Origin: Stenocarpella maydis
Lineage: Eukaryota > Ascomycota > Sordariomycetes > Diaporthales > Diaporthaceae
Direction: 5' to 3'
NCBI GenBank assembly: GCA_002270565.1
Contig: NQMI01000002.1
Location: 682,001 to 746,000 of the forward strand
DNA: 64,000 nucleotides
The position numbers were made by a program, and so were the translations under genes. The notes below the pieces were generated by a model. The model ran no database searches and had not been told where the DNA came from. It worked only from the letters and a program-made list of their open reading frames with translations. Within the stretch, counting starts at the first letter, position 1, and each line of letters starts with the position of its first letter. Positions 20,709 through 31,189 of this stretch are shown here, in pieces.

Positions 20709-21741
20709 TCGATTGGTAGCACCGAACGGCCATTATTCGCTCAGCTCCATCATGGTAAACCTTTAGGTTCTCCAATACTAATGCACGCCTGGAGTCATTG
20801 TCCATGGCCCCAGAGTAGCTGTGTGGGGGAACATTATGGGTGCATTATGGTGCGTATCATCTTTGATATTAGACCTTCACTTTTTGTAGATTGCTCGGTG
20901 AGGGTGCCCCTGAGGCGAAAAACAACAGCTACCGGGGAGCTTTAGCAAGGGCATACATACCTAGGTATGGCAGACACAGGGGTATATCCTATATAGCAGA
21001 GTATTTCATCACGAGATAACCAACAAAAGATCATTCTCGTGATAAGCATTATCCGGTATGAGGGGGGGGTTAAATAAGATTTGAAAGCACATGACTCCCC
21101 CTCCAGGTTGAGGTGGCAGGCAGGGGTTTAAATGTGGGTGCCAGGGATCAGCAGCAGCAGATGCAGTTCGTCCGCCAGCCCCAGTCGCTCCCCAATTATA
21201 TGAGGTCAGCGGCCCCCCGGTTGGTTCTCTGGGGCAGGCTGGCCGTTCTCGGGCGTCGGGACCAATCGTCACCACCAACGACAAGTACTAGTTTGCGCTG
21301 AAGCCCTGAGAGGCCCCGATCCATCTGACCTCCCTCGTCCTCTCCAGCCAGACTGCAAACGGAACCTCCCCTCTCCTGCTCTGGTTACCAAATGTCTCAC
21401 CTGCCTCTGTCCAGTCTCACCCAGTCAGTCTTGTTGCCCAGAGATCAAACCAAAAAAAGGTAAGCCCTGCCTTGCTGGACCTCGGCCAAAGCCTTAGCTT
21501 CGAGTCCGCGACCAGGCCTGCCGCTTCTGTGCCTGCGCCTGCTCCTCCGCCTGCCTGGCGCTCTCGAGTGACTCCTGTGTAACCCTCTTGTCCCTGGCAA
21601 TCTGTCCTGCCTCACTGAACATTCCACTCGGTGACCTCAGCGAGTCGAGAGACAAGCACCTGCTCGTGCACCAAGGCCCCGGACTACTTACAACTCCACG
21701 CCCTTGACGCATCCATCGTGCCACTGTACGGACACGCCGCC
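20709..21741. promoter_or_regulatory. Upstream region of the Yippee gene
   Basis: About 1.0 kb. It contains a 14-base perfect palindrome CATACCTAGGTATG near 20957 and a G-run at about 21063. A GTAAGC near 21459 and a CAG near 21640 could bound an intron in the 5' UTR of the next gene. No coding region was recognised. Confidence 0.4.
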
Positions 21742-22180
21742 ATGGGTCTCCGATACAACACTTACCTCAACGGCAACAAGATCTACGGCTGCCACAACTG
21801 CAAGGCACACCTTGCCGACCACGATGACATCCTCAGCAGGGTGAGTAAACCCGGGGCAGCGTACACTCATCTGGCACAGGACGGGATGTGGTCGAGGTCG
21901 AATACCCGAGAATATCCTTGACTGACCCGCCCCCACCCACTCCCAGAACTTCCGTGGCCAGCACGGCAAGGCCTACCTCTTCAACAACGTCGTCAACGTC
22001 GACAACTCGGAGCCCAACGAGCGTAATATGACCACGGGCCGGCACGTTGTGCGAGACATCAACTGCCGCGGCTGCAACACATGCGTCGGCTGGAAGTACG
22101 ACAAGGCATACGAGTCGAGCGAGAAGTACAAGGAGGGCAAGTTCATCCTCGAGGCCGAGCTGCTGTGCATCGTCAGCTAG
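21742..22180 (+). CDS. Yippee-like zinc-binding protein
   Basis: Small conserved eukaryotic protein of the Yippee/Mis18-related fold, whose human relatives (YPEL) include a subunit of the GID/CTLH ubiquitin ligase and spindle-associated proteins; the fungal role is not certain. Exons are 21742-21840 and 21947-22180 (phase 0, GTGAGT...CCCAG), giving 110 residues. Two CXXC pairs, Cys17/Cys20 (CHNC) and Cys73/Cys76 (CRGC), have exactly 52 residues between them, as in the family zinc site. Other hallmarks are YNTYLNGNKIYGC, NFRGQHGKAYLFNNVVNV, RNMTTGRHVVRDI and GWKYDKAYESSEKYKEGKFI. The length is normal for the family. Confidence 0.93.
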
Positions 22181-23207
22181 CTTTGGCCCGGCTGCTTCCC
22201 TCCGCGGGCGGGCATGCGGCGTGAAGCCGGTCTACCTGTCACCGGAGGGGAGGGACGACGGCGACAAGAGGAGCGGCTTGGCTCTGCTGGGGGCAGCCGT
22301 CTAGGGTCTTTGTGTGTCCATTTGCATAGACGGGTGTTTTTTTGTTTGGCGTTTATGGGACGGAGTGCACAACAGGGCATCGGGATGCGCGAGCACGACG
22401 GCGAACAGACTTGGATGGGATCGGAGCCACCGTGAATTTCTACTCGTTTCTTCTTCTTTATTTTGGTCTGTCTTGTTTTCACCGTGAACATGGGAACACG
22501 AATTATGGCTTTTGCTTGAGCAGCGGGAGTAATCGACATGATTGTTATCGCACTGCTTAGTTGCCTGCTATTCGTGCTTCGTGCCAAGCAAACGTCGGGA
22601 AGTGCCTCTTCATGAGCTTCTAATGAGCGATGAGACCTTGAAACGACACCGTATACAGTTATTGTGTCCTCAGCTGACCGGTATTCGCTCGTCATGGCGA
22701 GTCAGCCGTGTGCTGCCCAGAACGGCACGAGGACAACCACCGGGCCTTTCCCCGGGCTAAGGTGCTTAAGTAGGCACCCGCTACCCGCAGCTCCTTATCA
22801 GCATTGCCGTTCCGTCCTCAGTCTCCAATCGAGACGGACTTAGACACCAACCCGCCCTTGGACAAAGACCGGGCTGCACTGTCACGAGATCAGGTCATGA
22901 ATAGACATTGAACATTCGGGTTTCTCTTTTTTGGGTCTTTTTTCCCCTCTTCTTATTTTAGGGTCTTGCGCAGGGGCCATACCCTTGCCGCTCATTCGAG
23001 AGCCTCTGGGTTTCAGCCATATCTCGCTTGAGCCTGATAAGGAACTACCATAGTATCCGTCAGACGTCACAGGACCCAACCTCGGGAACCACCTCAGCCG
23101 ACGCCAATACAGCAGCACCCCTACAACATACAACAATACATCCCCGACCTTCTTTCCAGAACCACATCTCATATCGGCGGTACAGCTTCCAAGGCCACCG
23201 TCCCAAA
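22181..23207. promoter_or_regulatory. Intergenic region, Yippee gene / SLC35F6-like gene
   Basis: About 1.0 kb on the plus side of both genes: 3' flank of the Yippee gene then promoter and 5' UTR of the transporter. A CT/T-rich tract occurs at about 22918-22960. No other gene was recognised. Confidence 0.4.
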
Positions 23208-24730
23208 ATGGCCTCCAAGGCCATGATCCCCTTCCTCGTGGGGATGATGTTGCTCACGGGAGTGTGCAACACCCTCCTCACCAAGTACCAGGTACGTGCA
23301 TCTCATGCGTGCATGCATCCATCGCATCTCTCAGCAGCGGCCATCATTGACTGCGCTGGCGCCTGCGCGGTGTCTTGTCAGAGAGCAGAGAGCTGACCAA
23401 GGCATCACATCCCATAGGACAACCAGTGCGTGCGCAACTGCGACGATCCGGACCCAAAGAAGCGCGTCCACTTCGAGCAGCCCGTCATCCAGACCGCCCA
23501 GATGTTCGTCGGCGAGATGGGCTGCTGGCTCGTCGTCGGGCTCATGGCCCTCTGGCGGCGCTACGTCTCCAACGACTCGTCGTCTACCACCGGCTACGAG
23601 GCCGTCCACACCTCCGAGGCAGACGCCGACGCCGACGCCGCCAGCATCCGCTCCACCGAGCCCCTGAACCCGACCGCTGGAGGCCACTCAAATGGGGCGT
23701 CGCACCACGGCAATAACAACAACAAGCCCGTCGCCACCGATGCCGCGCTCAGCGGCGTCCGGGTGCTGCTCCTCTCGCTGCCCGCCATCTGCGACATCCT
23801 CGGGACGACGCTCATGAACGCAGGCCTGCTACTGGTGGCGGCCTCGATCTACCAGATGACGCGGGGCGCCCTCGTGCTCTTCGTGGGGCTCTTCAGCGTG
23901 CTATTCCTTAAGCGGCGCCTGCACCTCTTCCAGTGGGTGTCCCTGGTGGGCGTGGTGCTGGGCGTGGCGGTCGTCGGGCTCGCGGGCGCCATCTGGCCGG
24001 ACCAGCAGAAGAAGAATATCGTCCCCCTACCCGGCGACGGTAAGGGCGGCGCAGTGCATGCGGGCGAGGTCGGCGCCGAGGCGCTCCTCGCCATCGTGGG
24101 CGTGCTCATGATCGCCGGCGCTCAGGTCTTCACCGCCACGCAGTTCGTCCTTGAGGAGTACCTGCTCGAGCGGTCCACCATCGACCCCATCCGCGTCGTC
24201 GGCTGGGAGGGCGTCTTCGGCTTCTCCGTCACGGTGGTGGGCATGATCGTCCTGCACTTTGTCATCGGGCGCACTGACCAGGGCCGGTACGGGCCCTTCG
24301 ACATGGTCGAGGGCTGGAGGCAGTGGACACAGAACACGCAGGTGCTGATGTCGAGCATCCTCATCATGATCAGCATCGGGTAAGGCAACCTACTTTTCCC
24401 GAATTGGAAAGTATACAAAACGGAAGAAGAAAAGTGTGGCTAACTGGGTGAACCGAAAACAGCGGCTTCAACTTCTTCGGGCTCTCCGTCACGCGCACCG
24501 TCAGCGCCACCTCGCGCTCGACCATCGACACCTGCAGGACCCTCTTCATCTGGGTCGTCTCGCTCGGCCTCGGCTGGGAGACGTTCAAGTGGCTGCAGGT
24601 CGTCGGCTTCGCCCTGCTCGTCTACTTTACCTTCCTCTTCAATGGCATCGTCCAGCCCCCCTTTGAGTTTTTGCGCCCCAAGGAGGAGGTCGAGGAGCTG
24701 CTTCCCGAGGAGCCCGTGGAGCACATCTAG
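23208..24730 (+). CDS. SLC35F6-like (drug/metabolite transporter superfamily) membrane protein
   Basis: Multi-pass transporter of the nucleotide-sugar/EamA type; human SLC35F6 is reported in lysosome and mitochondria, while substrates in fungi are unknown. Exons are 23208-23291, 23418-24379 and 24463-24730 (phase 0, then phase 2), giving 437 residues. The N-terminal helix MIPFLVGMMLLTGVCNTLLTKYQ is followed by the family segment FEQPVIQTAQMFVGEMGCW. A Ser/Asp-rich loop (about 65-115) precedes the helices LPAICDILGTTLMNAGLLL, YQMTRGALVLFVGLFSVLFL and WVSLVGVVLGVAVVGLAGAI. The GAQVFTATQFVLEEYLL segment and C-terminal helices follow in exons 2-3. It ends with an acidic cytosolic tail. The DILGTTLMN and YQMTRG motifs are the best evidence for this subfamily. 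Confidence 0.85.
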
Positions 24731-25459
24731 AGAGACTCGACGGTGTAGATAGATGTGTGACCTGTAGGCGCGGAAAGGGTGACGAGTAGAGGGTGGTAGG
24801 TTGGGCTTTTACACTTCTTGTAGGGCTGCAGGTTGCATGGGGCGGCTGGCGTTATGGGCATTTTTGAGAGGGGCAACAGGTACGCCGAAATATGGGCGTT
24901 GTGTGGTTATACTCTACAGTAAATGGTACTAGAGATTTATTATTAACTCATCAAGATACCTCGCGATCTCAGCCGCATCGTGAAGCGATATTGCGTGGTG
25001 TGTCACACGTTCAAGACAGATTGTTCTTCGTTATACATCAAAACAGGCTCCCCATATTCACATTGTACGTTTGACGTGGCAATATTGAATGTCCCACTGA
25101 TTCATGAACACTCGGAGTCTACCAGGCCCACCTCGTCTTGGTCAAGTCACCCATGCAACATGCAGGTTAAGGACGCTTGCTGGCAGTACATGAACGATAT
25201 CATGCAGCCAGAAGAGCGAATAATAAATCAAATGAGAAATATTATGTGATGCGTATTCCAGGGTATTTCAGGGTTGCCGGCCGGCCCCCCGCCTGTAAAT
25301 ATATATGTACTCTTGGAAGGCGATTACGAAAATCGTATACAACACTGTCCCGCGTAGGCTCATGCTTCTTTCCTTTTGCTCATGACCATATCTGTAGTGA
25401 AGACGCCCGAAACCCTTGTCCCGTATACAACCAGCCTTTCTTTACCCTCACGCACCCTT
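24731..25459. other. Convergent intergenic region
   Basis: About 0.73 kb between the transporter and the DUF2985-type gene. AT content rises compared with the genes. No gene or repeat was recognised. Confidence 0.4.
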
Positions 25460-26911
25460 TCATGAGCCATCCTTCTCCTTGGCGTCACCACTCTTGTTCT
25501 TCTTGCTCTTCTTCTTCTTTAGCGGTTTATCCTTGATATTGTTGTAGTGCGTTATGCCCAGCTCCTGATCCCTCTCCAGCCTGGCCCTGTCACGGTCGGT
25601 CAGGGGCACGCCCTCGATGCTCTTCACCCTCTTGCCCTCGACGAACATGACAATGCCCCCGACGGCGGCGACGATGCAGCCCAGCGCGACGAAGAGCCCA
25701 GTCGACCAGCTGGGGCGGTCGTAGCGGTTCATGCCCCACATGACCCCCGACAGCACGCACTGGAACAGCGTGTTCCACACCATCATCCAGATCATAAAGT
25801 CCATTTTCAAGACCTTGGTGGCCGGCGCGCGGACGCCCGTCAGCGGCGCCTCGGCTATCTTGCTCGGCGGCAGGGGGACAACGGCCTCGGGCACGACACC
25901 GGCGCGGATCTTGTCCTCGACGTTGGACGGCCCGACGTCGACGGGGATCTCCTCGCTGCCGGGTATGCGAAACCAGTCGCGGTGGATTCCCGCCAGGCGG
26001 CGCAGGCCGTCGTGGCGGCCGCGCAGGCGGAACACCATAAGGTAGTATAGGTCACGGAAGCGCCAGGGCGCCAGGCCGAAGGCCGTCAGGCTGAAGAGCG
26101 CGGTGAGGACCTGCGAATCGTACTCGACCCACTTGCGGCGCGGGGAGTCGATGTCGTTACAGTCCGGGTAGCACATGGCGGGCGCGGCATTGCAGAGCAG
26201 AAGGAACAGCATGCCGCCCCAGGCGACGACGTTGAGCCCGTAGAGCACCACGCAGAAGCCCACGGGGGTGATGGAGTAGCGCAGGAAGGCCATGGTGCCG
26301 TGCCTGAAAGCCTCGCGCTTGGGGTACGAGGGCGGGAAGTGGTAGCCGGTATCGAAGGGCCCAGTGAGGGCCGCCGGCTTGCCGTCGTGCTCGCCAGGAC
26401 CTTGCTCGGTCTTGGCGGCAATGGTGGCATCGTCGGAAGCGGTTTTTGAGGGGTCCTTTTCGTCAGAGGCCGATGTAGTCGTGTCTGGCGCTGCTAGAGT
26501 GTCGTCGTCTTTCGGTGTGGTCTTGTTGTCTTGTTGGAGCCCCACTGCCGTGTTGAACTCGGCGCTCTCGCGGGGGGCTGGGTTGACGGATTGGTCTGAC
26601 ATGGTGGTGCGCCTGCGGGGGAGGGACTGGGCGCTATTCGTGTAGCTATTTCTCCTGGGTGATTCGGCGCCGGCGATGGCTGATGAGGCAAACTCGCTGG
26701 TGGCCGCCATGAAGCCGGGGGGTGGGTTGGACTCCTCAAAGTCTTTGGACAGACTGCGGACCTTGTATGATATCCTAGAGGCAACACTTGGTCGGCGGGG
26801 ACGTCCATGGTCCGTCGGGGAAGTACTGGGATCAGGTCCTGGGGTCATGGCAGCAGCCTGGCTTGGCCCGTCTGATTCGGCCATGATGTCGACCGTAGCC
26901 GTGGGCGGCAC
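25460..26911 (-). CDS. Fungal multi-pass membrane protein of the DUF2985 type
   Basis: A single exon encodes 483 residues (474 if the second ATG, MAESDG, at 26884 is used). The first 190 residues are disordered, Ser/Pro/Thr-rich and carry phosphorylation-like RRPS and RRRT sites. Hydrophobic segments follow: ITPVGFCVVLYGLNVVAWGG with MLFLLLCNAAPAM, a second around VLTALFSLTAFGLAPW, and a pair near MIWMMVWNTLFQCVLSGVMW and STGLFVALGCIVAAVGGIV. The segment FRDLYYLMVFRLRGRHDGLRRLAGIHRDWF is the part I associate with DUF2985. The C-terminus is lysine-rich (KPLKKKKSKKNK). Relatives are often mis-annotated; no function is established. It is divergent from SEN15. Confidence 0.75.
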   Translation of the reverse strand: MPPTATVDIMAESDGPSQAAAMTPGPDPSTSPTDHGRPRRPSVASRISYKVRSLSKDFEESNPPPGFMAATSEFASSAIAGAESPRRNSYTNSAQSLPRRRTTMSDQSVNPAPRESAEFNTAVGLQQDNKTTPKDDDTLAAPDTTTSASDEKDPSKTASDDATIAAKTEQGPGEHDGKPAALTGPFDTGYHFPPSYPKREAFRHGTMAFLRYSITPVGFCVVLYGLNVVAWGGMLFLLLCNAAPAMCYPDCNDIDSPRRKWVEYDSQVLTALFSLTAFGLAPWRFRDLYYLMVFRLRGRHDGLRRLAGIHRDWFRIPGSEEIPVDVGPSNVEDKIRAGVVPEAVVPLPPSKIAEAPLTGVRAPATKVLKMDFMIWMMVWNTLFQCVLSGVMWGMNRYDRPSWSTGLFVALGCIVAAVGGIVMFVEGKRVKSIEGVPLTDRDRARLERDQELGITHYNNIKDKPLKKKKSKKNKSGDAKEKDGS

Positions 26912-28207
26912 CTAATCTAGGATGGTGCTGATTGTCTATACGGGCATGTATAGCATAGGTTGTATAGGACTGACTGTACTTCCGCAGAACAAAGTGGCTG
27001 AGCAAGAACGAGGACAAGGCAAGAGGAGAAGAGAGAGAAAGAGCAAGACAGGTTCGGCCAATGTCCAACTAGTGCTGCGATGGCAACTTGACTGACGTGG
27101 TGAGAAGAAGGATTACGATGGGTATTCAGTAGATGGTGGTGATGGTGAGGGCAGAAACAGAATTAGGATCGAGTCTTGAAATGATAAGAAGGGAAGGGAG
27201 AAACAGTCGACGTCAAAACCGAATGGGATATTTTGGTATGGTAGTAGCAAATATTGTACAACCAAACAAAGCAAAGAGCATAAATAACGTTGGAGAGAGA
27301 AGGTGGGAACGAGAGGTGGTGAGTGAGTGTGGCGCAGGAAACGGGACGAGGCAGGGGGCGGGTCATGGCTGCAGCTAGGCCCAGCTAGCCAGCTCGCAAC
27401 CCCAATCGCCTTGGCCCGGCGCCCAGAGGCCGCGCCTACAAGGATACATGTATGACAATCGTCGTCATTGAGCATTGGGCGCGACAGCAGCTCGTGGTAC
27501 TGCCGTAGCCTGTTACAGCCGTGCTGCCTCGTGGCTGCGTGGCCGCATGGCTGCATATGGCTAGGATCCTCTCGAGTCGTGGGTGATGTCATGTCCATCT
27601 CGCAGTGCTTGTGTTCACAGTGTCAAGACTAAGTGGCTAGGCATGTGAAACCGGTAGACAGAGAGCAGCGAGATCGTTTCAGGGACCTACACACACCTAG
27701 CCTGGGTAGTGTAGATTTGACGGTGCGGTCTAGATTTCATGCGGGTGTGGAAAAGTGGCTCGCCCGCGATCGGTGGAGCTGCTGCCGGTGCCCAAACGAT
27801 TCTGACTTTGTTCTACACTACATAACAGTCCCTAGGTAGTCAGTCAGTCGTTCCGAAGAAGATACTGCCAGGCTGTCTAACCTGTCCAGGTGCCTGCCAT
27901 CCTGCAGAAGGCCACAGGTCAATCCAGATCTCCTGGAAAGTATGGTCAGTCTCAAATGCCTCGTTTTTATTTGATGTAATGATGACCAGATTAGGCAAAC
28001 GGACTCGGACTTCTCAAGTTCGCGGATGCTCCACATGTCCTCGGCTAGGGTTAGACCCTGAGAATGGCCCGGTAAGAGCCATCAAGGGACCCGTGAATTT
28101 AGTTTGAATATTTCATGGCGCTACCATAAACTCTTACTATTTTCTAAAGCTCAATACCCAGACCACGTATAACCACAACATTCATTCCATCACCACATAC
28201 TTCAAAA
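26912..28207. promoter_or_regulatory. Divergent region, DUF2985-type gene / sen15
   Basis: About 1.3 kb. Purine-rich tracts (GAGAAGAGAGAGAAAGAG at about 27021-27045) are present. An open frame of 161 codons (27113-27598, minus) is low in domain content and treated as non-coding. CCTAGGTAG occurs at about 27831. Confidence 0.4.
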
Positions 28208-28681
28208 ATGCAGTTCCCGCCTCACCTGGAAGGCCTGGCCAAGGTCGTCCGCAACAACCTCGAAAACCAACAGGACTGGAAGCACGTCACCTCGCACGCA
28301 GAACCATCGCAGCCCCGGCCCTTGCTCTCGGGACTGCCCCCGCGACGCATGTACATCCACCCGGACGAGCAGATCGACATCATCAAGGCCGAGAAGGCCC
28401 TGGGCCAGACCATCCCGCAGGAGCCAGACTACGAGTGGGTCCTGCCCATACACATCTCCGAGAAGCCCACCATGGGCGCCTTTGCTGCTGTCTTTGACGC
28501 CCTCGACGCCCTGCCGCCCGCCACCAGGCTGGCAGAGAGCCATGGGGACGCCGCGCCCGACTGGAGGAAGTGGAGGGGCTCCTGGCGCGGGAAGAGGGTG
28601 CTACTGGCTACGGTCCACGACGACTCTACCGTCGTCTACTACATGATGCACGACGGTATCGTCAAGCCAAGGCAGAATTAG
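28208..28681 (+). CDS. sen15: tRNA-splicing endonuclease subunit SEN15
   Basis: Structural subunit of the SEN complex that cuts introns from pre-tRNA. It is a single exon of 157 residues with no intron signals. Conserved features are the start FPPHLEGLAKVVRNNLENQQ with DWKHV, the PRRMYIHPDEQ segment, the EWVLPIHISEKPT strand region and the C-terminal RGKRVLLATVHDDSTVVYYM strand pair of the endonuclease-like fold. Length is normal for the mould-type protein. The start codon follows an A-rich CTTCAAAA context. Its stop lies only about 150 bases from the end of the convergent alcohol dehydrogenase gene. Confidence 0.88.
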   Translation: MQFPPHLEGLAKVVRNNLENQQDWKHVTSHAEPSQPRPLLSGLPPRRMYIHPDEQIDIIKAEKALGQTIPQEPDYEWVLPIHISEKPTMGAFAAVFDALDALPPATRLAESHGDAAPDWRKWRGSWRGKRVLLATVHDDSTVVYYMMHDGIVKPRQN

Positions 28682-28831
28682 TCGACAGTTTATTTCTACT
28701 ATCTGGGACTCGGCTTATTCCACCACCGCCAGCACTGGAACCCTCTGAAGCCTTGAGAGGCCTAGAGGCTTGGGCGATGACTGCTGCCGGTGTCATGAGG
28801 CAGCAGAGGCCCAGGTCAAGTCTCTCAGAGC

Positions 28832-30438
28832 TCACGGCTTGAAAATGACCTTTTGGACCTTCATCTTGTCGAAGAGCTCGTACCCTTCCACCGCCTCAGA
28901 CAGGGGCATGATCTTGTCGAACATGAAGCTGCGGTCACCGTCAGACGAGAGGCTTTGGGAGAAATCCGTCATCAACTCACCTCAACTTATCCTGGCTCTT
29001 TGCAAGCACGGCCAGAGCTTCGGGGAACAACGACCTCACCGGGCACCGCCCCATCTGAAGTCTGACGTTCTTACTGTCCGAGGGTTAGCACTGAAGTAGC
29101 ATGGTTATACAAGGGATAGCCAACTCACTTGTAGCCATCGTCACCGCTGAATGGGATCTATCCCGGCTGTCAGCAAATCACACCCTTGAGCTGCCCTGCA
29201 GACTCGACGGAGGACCAACCTCGGCACTGTGCACGCCAATACTCGAGATGACGCCCCACGGCCTCACGAGGTCAAACGCCGTCCTCAGCGCCGGGCTCAG
29301 CCCAACCACCTCGATCACCGCGTCCGCGCCCCTGCCCTCGGTGACACTCTTCACCTTCTCGAACATGCCATCCTTGTCCTTGACGAAGTTGAGAGGCTCC
29401 GCCCCGAGCTTCCTCGCCTCCTCCAGGCGGCTGTCCACGCTGTCCACGGCAAAGAGGTGCTTCGGCTTGTATTCAAGCGCGGCGATGATGGCGCAGAGGC
29501 CCACGGGCCCGCAACCAACAACTACAACCGTCCCGTTGGCGATCTCGCTGGCAGACAGCCGGCCGAAGGCGTTCTTGGCGCCGAAGTAGCCAGTCGGGAA
29601 GATATCGGCCATAAGCACGAGCGACTGGTCTTGAATTTCCGGGGGTGCCTTCACCACGGTGCCGTCGGCGTTGGGAACACGGACGTACTCGGCCTGCGCT
29701 CCATCTCTGGCTCACTCATTAGTCCTGGGGACGTCCTCTCAGGACCCGGTGGTTGGGAAGGTAAAAGAGACGGGTTTCCGGGCTCACAGCTTTGGGCAGC
29801 CAAAGAGTAGGCTCTCTACGCAGCGGGAGGAGTAGCCGTTCTGGCAATAGAAGCATTTACCACTGCAGCATCAGGCCGACTGTCAGCCAAGGAAATTACG
29901 TGCAATACGAGGGCCTGCCCAAAGCCTTCAGATGGCCGTGTGGACGTAACCTACCAGGTAGTCGTGAAAGGGGAGACGATCTTATCCCCTTCCTTAACCG
30001 TCTTCACGTCTGAGCCGGCCTCGACCACGACCCCCGTGAACTCATGGCCCATGATAAAACCCCTGTCGGATTTGGCGTGCCCGCGGTAAGTATGGAGCTC
30101 ACTTCATGAGAATCAGCGACGGGAGCCTCTGAAGCGCGGCAGATTCAAGGCCTTCAGGGCCCGAGGGGAACATACGAGCCACATAGAGCCGCTGCCTGGA
30201 CCTTGACGATGATGTCCCCGCCATGTTGCACTGGCCAGAGTTTAGTTAGCAAGGGAGGAACGTTGGGAAAATCTCAAAGTTGGAAATGTCATCGTCACAC
30301 ATGCTATGCGCAGACCATGTCGAGAAAACCTCATGGGGCCATGCAGGTGCAAGACTCACGCTGGGGAACTGGCCGGTCCTGTACCGAAATCTTGTGTGGG
30401 CCGTCAAAGACGACGGCCTTCATGGTCTTTGGTGCCAT
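28832..30438 (-). CDS. Zinc-dependent alcohol dehydrogenase, eight exons
   Basis: Medium-chain NAD(P) dehydrogenase; substrate unknown. Exons, 5' to 3' on the minus strand: 30360-30438, 30176-30230, 29955-30101, 29788-29862, 29220-29706, 29129-29157, 28981-29073 and 28832-28952. All junctions have GT and AG ends and keep frame, giving 361 residues. Catalytic zinc ligands are in ALCGSELHTYRGH and FIMGHEFTG. The structural-zinc loop is CGKCFYCQNGYSSRC with four cysteines. The Rossmann motif is VVVGCGPVGLCAI, with an acidic residue in FAVDSVDS suggesting NAD. The C-terminal half contains NKNVRLQMGRCPVRSLFPEA and ends MPLSEAVEGYELFDKMKVQKV. Exon 6 is only 29 bases. Two in-frame ATGs begin the frame (30438 and 30423). 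An intron-rich accessory oxidoreductase, intact. Confidence 0.9.
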
Positions 30439-31189
30439 TCTCTATATACCCAGGGATCGCGCTCCTCAAAGACGGTTTCGCGGAGGTGGGAGTAGCAGGC
30501 CGTGGATTGAGGGCCTTGACGGGGAGGAGGGTGTCGGGCTATACCGGCCTTGATGAACCAAAACAACTTTTTGCCCTTTGACGACAACCGAGCCTCGGGA
30601 CAGTCCTGTGGTCAAGTTTCTGCGGGGAAGCTAAGCAGGTCCCGGTAGCGCGAGCGTTCCCTCCGCCGGTTCTCGGCGGGCCTAGGTCTTGATGTGCTGG
30701 GCGACCTTGCCGTGGCTGGCCAATGGTATTACACGCTTCTTCTGAGACATACTCGGGGTTTGTCTTCACCTTGTTATCCTGCGGAAGCATCTGCTCCTCC
30801 TTTTCGCACTGACAACATTGCACTCAACTTATAGTGCAATTGGACTCTGTCCTTGGATGAAGGCTTTGGATATTTTCCTTCACACAAGTGCAAATGCCCC
30901 TATGATATTGGTATCGACATGGTGTTGGCGATGCTCTCACGATTATCATCCATACGAACTTGGGCAGTTCCGCTACAGAGCTAAGCCAGTGTTTTGAGGT
31001 TGTGGCGGAGGATTTATCTACAAATACGTAGTGATACTGTAGATATTCAAAGTCTGCAATAGGAGTAGATGCACCATGATAGCCGACCTCCAGATGCCAC
31101 AAGTTGCGGGTTCTCTGGGTAGACCTATGGGATATGAAGTGACCACGGGTAGGAAAGTATGCATGATGAACAAAGATTTCCGCCATTAT
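30439..31189. promoter_or_regulatory. Promoter of the alcohol dehydrogenase / 3' flank of the subtilase
   Basis: About 0.75 kb between two genes on the minus strand. Upstream of the dehydrogenase ATG is TATATAG at about 30442-30450 (read on minus CTATATA), close to the start. No further gene was recognised. Confidence 0.4.
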
